DNA from: Acanthochlamys bracteata
Taxonomy: Eukaryota > Streptophyta > Magnoliopsida > Pandanales > Velloziaceae
Direction of reading: 5' to 3'
Assembly: GCA_019914995.1 (NCBI GenBank)
Contig: CM034131.1
Location: 3,380,501-3,444,500, forward strand
Length of the DNA stretch: 64,000 nucleotides
In this document: positions 57,718-64,000 of the stretch, piece by piece
How the letters are laid out: the number at the start of each line of letters is the position of its first letter
Position numbering within the stretch: position 1 is the first letter of the stretch
Translations under genes and position numbers: made by a program
Notes under the pieces: model-generated
Database searches by the model: none
Seen by the model: only the letters and a program-made list of their open reading frames with translations
What the model was told of the DNA's origin: nothing

Positions 57718-60700
57718 TGCTGTTGTTACAAGATTTCATCAATCGGATACTGTTGATCCGGCAGTTTGATTCATTTACTCTGATCAACATAAAAATTATT
57801 GATCCGATTAGCTTTTCGGGTGGACGTACGGTTTGATTCTTATAAATATGCATTTTTCATGGAGTGACTACTTCTCTGCTACGTAAAAATATTCAGTTAA
57901 ATCTAAGCGACGAATCTTGATATATAGAGATAGCAATAAGGAGATACAAAGTAGACGTTTCTTTATCAAACAAAGATGATTATGATACAACAAATATTGG
58001 AAACAGCAAAAGTACCAAAAGTACGTGCATCAATAGCAACTATTAATATTGAATTGATGTGATCCCCACGCAGCTGATTGGTGCTCCAACAAAAGAGTGT
58101 ACAAGGTAAAAATAATTCTACTGGGCTCCCCAGAAAGAACAGGACATACCTGATGTGTCGGGTTCATTTGTTGAGATAATGATCCTACAATATGCACACA
58201 ACATAAATCCTCATAGATGTCACAAATACATTTCTTAACAATTAATCCATAGTAATTTAACACTCCCAGTGTAGCTTCAAGCAACGGCAGATCCAAAAAG
58301 TGAGCTCATTGACGCAACTGCTTCAGTTGCCATCTATCAGCAGATATCTTAGGTCCTGTAAATACCACATATCTTAAAGTCCCAACTGCTTAAGCCTGCA
58401 AATGCCAGTATCTTAACTCTTGCATGTTAAAAGAAATTAAGAGCGTATTCTCAAGACAAGCAATGAGAGGAAAAGGAATGCAAATCGAAAATTCTCTTTA
58501 CACGGAAATATCAAATTAGGCTGGCCTACAAATGCAGTAGCACTTCAAAGATATTTTTGTCCTTGTATATATGACAGAATTTTCTAAAGGTATGAACGGA
58601 TTGGACACTGAGTTGGGCAGAACATCATATTTTATATGAATGGATTGGATACTGAGTTGGGAAGAACTTCATATTTTAGAGAAAAACTTTCAAATGTATC
58701 CAGAAAGAAAGCCTAGTAGCATGCTACCGTAGGCAAGGGAAAGTGCAAGATTGTCCTAGAATGCATCAGAAAGAATTCACTAATGCATCGTTCGACTAGT
58801 CACAACGTGTCTTTTAACTCTTTGTATCCGCCTTGCGGAAAGCAAGGAATTAGGACGACAAAAGCAATGCATACTTTAACTAAAACATTTCCAAGTGAGA
58901 AATGGTTACGAGTGTTAAAAATTTTTAGTAAAACACAACATGGAAACATCTCCATAACTTATCTGAAAGGTCTTCTTCACTTAATATAATGACGAATAGA
59001 ATGCTACTCATCCAAACTGGGAATGCCGAATTCTCTACTTTCTCCCAGTACTTCTCTCCAGTGAATTCTTTCTTGAGTAATCCCACGCACTTCTTGACTA
59101 AACTTACTCCTCGTTGATCACCTTTTGACTATAAACTCATTCCTGATTGCTGTTTTAATTTTAGCAGTTTTGGCTTTCTCTGAAAAAAACATTATTTCAA
59201 ACCGCAATTCAAAGCAGCACAAAATTTCAGCAGTTACTTAAACCATGCGTAGCATCGCTTAGAGAAGAACCCTATAAAAAATTTCATATCAATTACACGT
59301 ACACTCTTAAGCTTTATAATTTATTTTATAGTTCTTACTGGTTTTTAAAATATTTTTGTATTCTGTTGGTTTCGTTGCTACAATGGAGGACAAAATATGT
59401 CCATTAATCTGAAATCATAGGGAAACTACTTTTATACTTTACATCGTTTTAATGGTTGGAATTTGAATGAAGTCCGATCGTTCTACATGGTAGGTGTAAC
59501 GTCAGGATTGCAGTACTGGAATTTTCAGAGGACGACAAATCTCGCAATTTGTTAACTATGGAGATCAATGGGTGCAAATTTAACTGCCTACAAACTTTAC
59601 CCAAATATTAAATACTCCCCACATTTACAAGCGCTTAATCTGCTCCGCCTCATAAAGAGGATGATCAGGAGTACATAAAACCGATCTCGTTTTTGTCATC
59701 AATAAAATGGGATAAGGATGTACACTTCTTTTCTGAAATTACAATGTCGATATGCATGAACCAATTTCAAGTGATGTGCTTGCATACAACAAATGTTCAA
59801 TGAAGCTGTCCAAATGCTTCGTCTACAATGATTGCAGTTTGTATATACATTTTGACATCCTTTGGATGCCTGTATGGGTTGAAGGTCATGTAATCTATAC
59901 AAGTTCATCTTCGAATGCTCGAATGACGTGCAAGAGTTTGGAAGAACATCATTCATTATTCATCTAGACCTCAAATTTTGAGCAACAAAAGTAAATAAAT
60001 AAATAAGTAATTTACTGAACCTTATAAGTAAATATTGAGCATATTCTTTATTCACATCCATGAACAACTGTTCACATAATTCGTGATGCAAACTATCTCT
60101 ATTCCCTGCATAAGAAAAGAGAAACCATCATGAACAAGGATCCCAGTGTAGACCTCACAGTAATTAGAATTTAATTCAATTCTCAAGATGACGCAATTAA
60201 AAACGAACTAGACTATGTGCCCCGTGTTACGTAACCAACCTCCTATCTTCCTTTCCAAATCTACCATTCGCCTTCTACAACCATCATCAGGCATTCATCT
60301 CATCCCATCTCAACTATACTAACAAATTAAAAAAGGATAGAAAATAGGGTACTCAAATGGGTACCCATAATATTACAAAAAGATAAGTCATAAAGTTGAA
60401 TGCTTTCAGTAATTTCAGTGATCTGCACAAGTACTTCTACATTCATATTTACAACATCAAACAGCTACTCATGTCAAGCAGACAGGTTTGTCAAATAAAC
60501 ATCTTGGTTATGTCAGAGCCGCATTGATTTGACATGCAGAGGACATTAAAGCCAAGTCTCTCTTCCTATACAATAACCATCAACAGAAAATTTCTACTTA
60601 ACCTCTCTTGGCACAAATAGATCAGTCACATCCTAGAAACCTTGGATTGTAGCAGATCAGAAAAATTCAAACTTAGGCTGCCTCCAAAATCCTCTTTCCC

Positions 60701-61640
60701 GCCATGTCCATCCACAATACCACCACTACAGCGACCTCCATCTTCAGCAAACTCATGCAAAATATTTCGTCATTTCAATCGTCTCCCTTTTAATGTAGAA
60801 CTCTACTTGCAAAAGCCACCTTCTCTAGTGCCGAGTCCATATAGTTGCATAAATTCCTCTACAACTTGGAAAATAATCTGCCTACTTAGAGTCGCAGTCT
60901 TCCATCATGCATGCGTATCCTCACATGCAACGACGACATTTTTTTTTTCCAAACCATTACTTAATTGATCACGCCCTTCTTGGCTTTAAACAAAAAGCAT
61001 GAACTCTTTCAAATAATGAACCTGTAGCATCTGAGAATGACTCAGTTGACGAAAATGTACAACTCATCATGCTACCATACATCTCCATCATGGTAGGCAT
61101 CCGTAGCCTCTATAATAGTCACACTAGCAAACCCCACCATTTTTTCCATCTAAACACACTGTAGACTTCATTTGATTTTTCTCCTTCAAGTTATCGGCAT
61201 TGACTTGGGCATGTACCTTCACCTTTGGTCCCGTTCCCAGAAGCTCAACTAAAGACTCCTTTCAAAGGCACTCACTTTTGGATCTAATATGACAAAGAGT
61301 CAATATCTTCTATCCACTTAATATATTTGTTTATTGTAGCAGATGGTCACCAAGTAGACAATGTCAACCATGTTAGCTAGATTGCTTTTCTACAATCTCC
61401 CTTTACCTTTACGCATACATTGAGAAAATCATGTGATAATTTGTTGGGACTGTTTTATACGACAAAGTAGGTGACCATCAAATTAAGTATGGTTCCCTAT
61501 CAAACAGAACATCTTGCAAACTCCATCATAGACATGATTCAACAGTGTGCATTAAACCAAGATGCTAAAATACACAGCAGTAAAGCTGCTTCAAACAAAC
61601 AAACAAACAAAAAAGAAGAGGAATGAGAAAACCAACCTCT
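57718..61640. other. Intergenic stretch downstream of the AHL gene
   Basis: I find no complete gene. Short reading frames at 58,030-58,296, 59,699-59,956 and 60,642-60,968 match nothing I know. On the minus strand 61,260-61,130 (VELLGTGPKVKVHAQV and on), 61,060-60,985 and 60,760-60,630 look mildly coding, but no gene model joins them. Confidence 0.4.
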
Positions 61641-62098
61641 CTAGTTTTTTGAACTTGGATGCAGCATGTAGCTACTTCCACTTCTACTAAACTTTTGACT
61701 ATCATCACTCAACATCCTTCTAGAAGACTCAGGCGTAGATCTTAAAGGACTGGGAAAAACTACTGATCCAGAAAAGACAGGCATTGGTAGCTTGTCGGTG
61801 ATGTTCGTGCTTCCAAAGAAGTGTTGGCAAAGATGACAACATCAATGAATAAAAGCTTTTACTAGTATAATTAATTAAACAAACTAGTTAAAAATTATTT
61901 ATTAAAAGAAAAAAGACATAGCAATAGTTTCAATGAATATACTTAAACAGAACTGGCAGCAATCAATCGTCCACCAACAGCACCTCCTACTATACGACCA
62001 TCAGCACCAGCGAGGCATATACTTAGGCCACCTGTTCCAGGAATTTCACAGGATCCATTTTGTAGAAGGGAACCGGAAGTGAGTATTTCAAACCTAGC
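61641..62098 (-). pseudogene. AHL (AT-hook, PPC-domain) gene, last recognisable exons
   Basis: The exon ending upstream at 62,098, after an acceptor (TTTTTACTTCCCAG), reads ARFEILTSGSLLQ, then IPGTGGLSICLAGADGRIV and GGRLIAASSV. This is the second half of the PPC (DUF296) domain of plant AT-hook nuclear proteins, which bind AT-rich DNA and help organise chromatin. At 61,943-61,945 a TAA stands where the family has Gln just before the intron. The next open stretch (61,809-61,641) reads TDKLPMPVFSGSVVFPSPLR and ends in HPSSKN and TAG. The junction does not keep one frame with the splice sites I can see, so the gene may be broken, or my splice choice wrong. The AT-hooks and first half of the PPC domain are not in the window. 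Confidence 0.6.
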
Positions 62099-63423
62099 CT
62101 GGGAAGTAAAAATTTCTAAGCTAATAATCCTTTTAATCCTTTATCAATAACAATACCATCTATGGCCAACAACTTTGTCAACATCTTATTTCAATGTTCA
62201 TAACAACATTGCATAAATAGCACTTCTTTTGTAGAAATTGGTAATTGAATGTAATTACATAAACAACTAGTCATTTCGTCCTAAAAATCAGAAGAGAAAC
62301 TGGATACAATGACTATAGACGAAAAGAATCATTCAACTGCAAATGTCAGCAGAAGAAATCTCATATCGCAAGGAACCCATGATATATGAACTTGATCAAA
62401 TATACAAAAGATAATTTATATTTATCAGTCATACTGATGCAAAATAAGAAAAATGACATCCATAACATGCACTTATTCGTAGGGTGCTATATTTAGAGGC
62501 TCTAAATTGTATTCAGACTCGAGTAGACGAGAGAGAGAAATAGTAGAAACCTATCCCCCACAATAGAACGGTCCTTGATTAATACAGAGAAAGGGATTGA
62601 CCATTTGATTAATACAGAGAAAGGGATTGACCACCATATTCCTTTCTTCGTCAGTGGAGTTGTTTTTGCTTCTGTTTCTATTTCAGCTTCAATGCCTAAC
62701 ATTTCAATAGATTTCGCACTGGTTTCGACCTCAATTTCAGTACAAAGAACTCAAAGCTCGTTTTTACGTGCACAAATTGCTTTTCCTTCACATGCGTTCT
62801 ATGCGTATAAAAGTTCATGAAAAGATAAGCAGAAATTTGCAGACACGATTTTTCAGTACTGAGCATATTATCTTTCTGAAAAGAAAGAAACAAAGAAAGA
62901 AAGAAAGCAAGAATAACCTTTCACGGACTACTCATAATCAAGCTCTAAAATCGAGTCCGTCCTCTCAAGGACAAAACACTTAGTAGTTAGTACTTCAAAA
63001 CTTATTAGTGGTTAAAGTCAAAAGGTCGGGCAGTTAAACTTAAATCCAGAAAATTGCAGAATTGATATAATTCTGCAAGCATGGAATAAAGAATCCATTT
63101 ACTGGAAACAAGGTAACTAAGGTGACATCTACACTACGTATTTCACAGTTACTAAGAAGATATCTCCATCTTAGTCTGATTAACAGAAATCTTCTGACGT
63201 TTCATAAATGCAGAACCTAAAGTAAATATATCAAGAAATGAATGCCAGGATGCAGTCTTCCTTTTTCAGAAGAATGTAAGTAATGTAGGAAAAAATAGCT
63301 AAAGAAACGACAGACAGCTAGATCTTTAGAAAAGCTCTAAAGAATAATATCACAACTTGTAAAGAACAGCATAATATAGATAAAGATATTATTCATTCTA
63401 GCTCATGGATATAAACTGATAAA
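62099..63423. other. Probable AHL intron, noncoding
   Basis: No exon of the first half of the PPC domain is found on the minus strand. The stretch contains a 29-bp tandem duplication at 62,576-62,634. If the AHL gene is whole, its upstream exons lie beyond the CACTA element to the right. Confidence 0.4.
62576..62634. repeat. Tandem duplication of ~29 bp
   Basis: TTGATTAATACAGAGAAAGG plus ATTGACCA occurs twice, one T apart. Both copies are identical. Confidence 0.9.
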
Positions 63424-64000
63424 CACTACTACAAAACTAATCTTTACCGACTGAAAATTACCGACTAATATAAAATAGTCGGTAATGTTATTAAATACCG
63501 ACTAAAAATAATCTAGTCGGTGAAGTTTTTAAAATTACCGACTGAATATTACAATCAGTCGGTAAATTAAATACTTTTTCGATCGAAATACAATTCAGTC
63601 GATACTCGACATCAATTATCGACTAAAAATGAAATAGTACGTAAATTTACCGACTGAACTAACTTTTAGTCGGTAAATTTACCGACTGAACTAATTTTTA
63701 GTCGGTAAATTTATTGACCATTATAACAGTTAATTGATAAATTTATCTATCAAAATAATTATAATAGCTAATTTACCGACTGAATATATTTTAATCGATA
63801 AATTACCGACTGAATTCATTTTCAGTCGGTAATTTTGAACGAACTTAGCTTTAGTCAGAAAATTTATCGATTAAGAATTGATTCAGTTAGTAAGTTTACC
63901 GACTAAATATAATTTAGTCGGTAACTTTGCCGACATTATAATACTTGAGTCGATAATTCGCCGACTAGAATAAAAGATCCGTCGGTAAGTTGTATTATTA
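63424..64000 (+). mobile_element. One end of a CACTA (En/Spm-type) transposon
   Basis: CACTACTACAAAA at 63,424 is the typical terminus of plant CACTA elements. It is followed by many copies of ACCGACT (nine counted) and its inverse AGTCGGT (seven counted), often paired 12-14 bases apart as TTTACCGACTGA...AGTCGGTAA. Such subterminal repeats bind the element's own protein in En/Spm. The element runs past the window end, so transposase, other terminus and 3-bp target duplication cannot be checked. Confidence 0.85.

Noticed and set aside
63446..63920. Possible CRISPR array from the regular ACCGACT repeats
   Set aside because: The repeats are 7-12 bases, alternate in orientation and follow a CACTA terminus in plant DNA.

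Overview
The window looks like ordinary nuclear DNA of a flowering plant. It holds split genes with GT/AG introns, a plant-type COG5 gene, an F-box/LRR gene, part of an AT-hook (AHL, PPC-domain) gene, and a dense load of plant transposable elements: Sirevirus, Athila, other Ty1/copia and Ty3/gypsy, FAR1-type MULE, PIF/Harbinger, hAT and CACTA. I cannot fix the species. I found no undescribed biological system. The most striking feature is how the elements are nested, and several insertions can be closed with target-site duplications (TSDs).

1-7,213: the 3' part of a minus-strand Sirevirus-like copia element (partial LTR, several polypurine tracts, an intact 490-codon env-like ORF, a broken RT/RNase H), then a remnant related to the MULE found further right. 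7,214-22,171: a PIF/Harbinger element with TTA on both sides. A MULE (10,523-21,147, roughly 0.7-0.9 kb terminal inverted repeats, FAR1-like transposase) sits in what reads as an intron of the Harbinger transposase. A decayed Ty3/gypsy element (12,064-17,494) sits inside the MULE.

22,839-24,284: an intact intronless F-box/LRR gene on the minus strand. 24,560-28,740: AT-rich noncoding DNA with MITE-like copies and one unassigned gene fragment. 28,760-32,151: a decayed minus-strand hAT element with a 268-bp MITE inserted in its C-terminal domain. 33,873-41,811: COG5 on the plus strand in three exons (about 820 codons) with a 5.1-kb first intron.

43,457-57,712: a decayed minus-strand Ty1/copia element (TSD GTGGT) whose gag is split by a younger Athila-type gypsy element (47,649-56,930, TSD ATAAT, LTRs about 97% identical). 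The Athila reading frame carries several stops, each one transition from a Trp or Gln codon expected there. 57,718-63,423: mostly noncoding, with the last recognisable exons of an AHL gene on the minus strand. 63,424-64,000: one end of a CACTA (En/Spm-type) transposon with palindromic subterminal repeats, probably inside an upstream intron of the AHL gene. Only the F-box/LRR and COG5 genes look like intact host genes. All element calls come from reading the sequence by eye.
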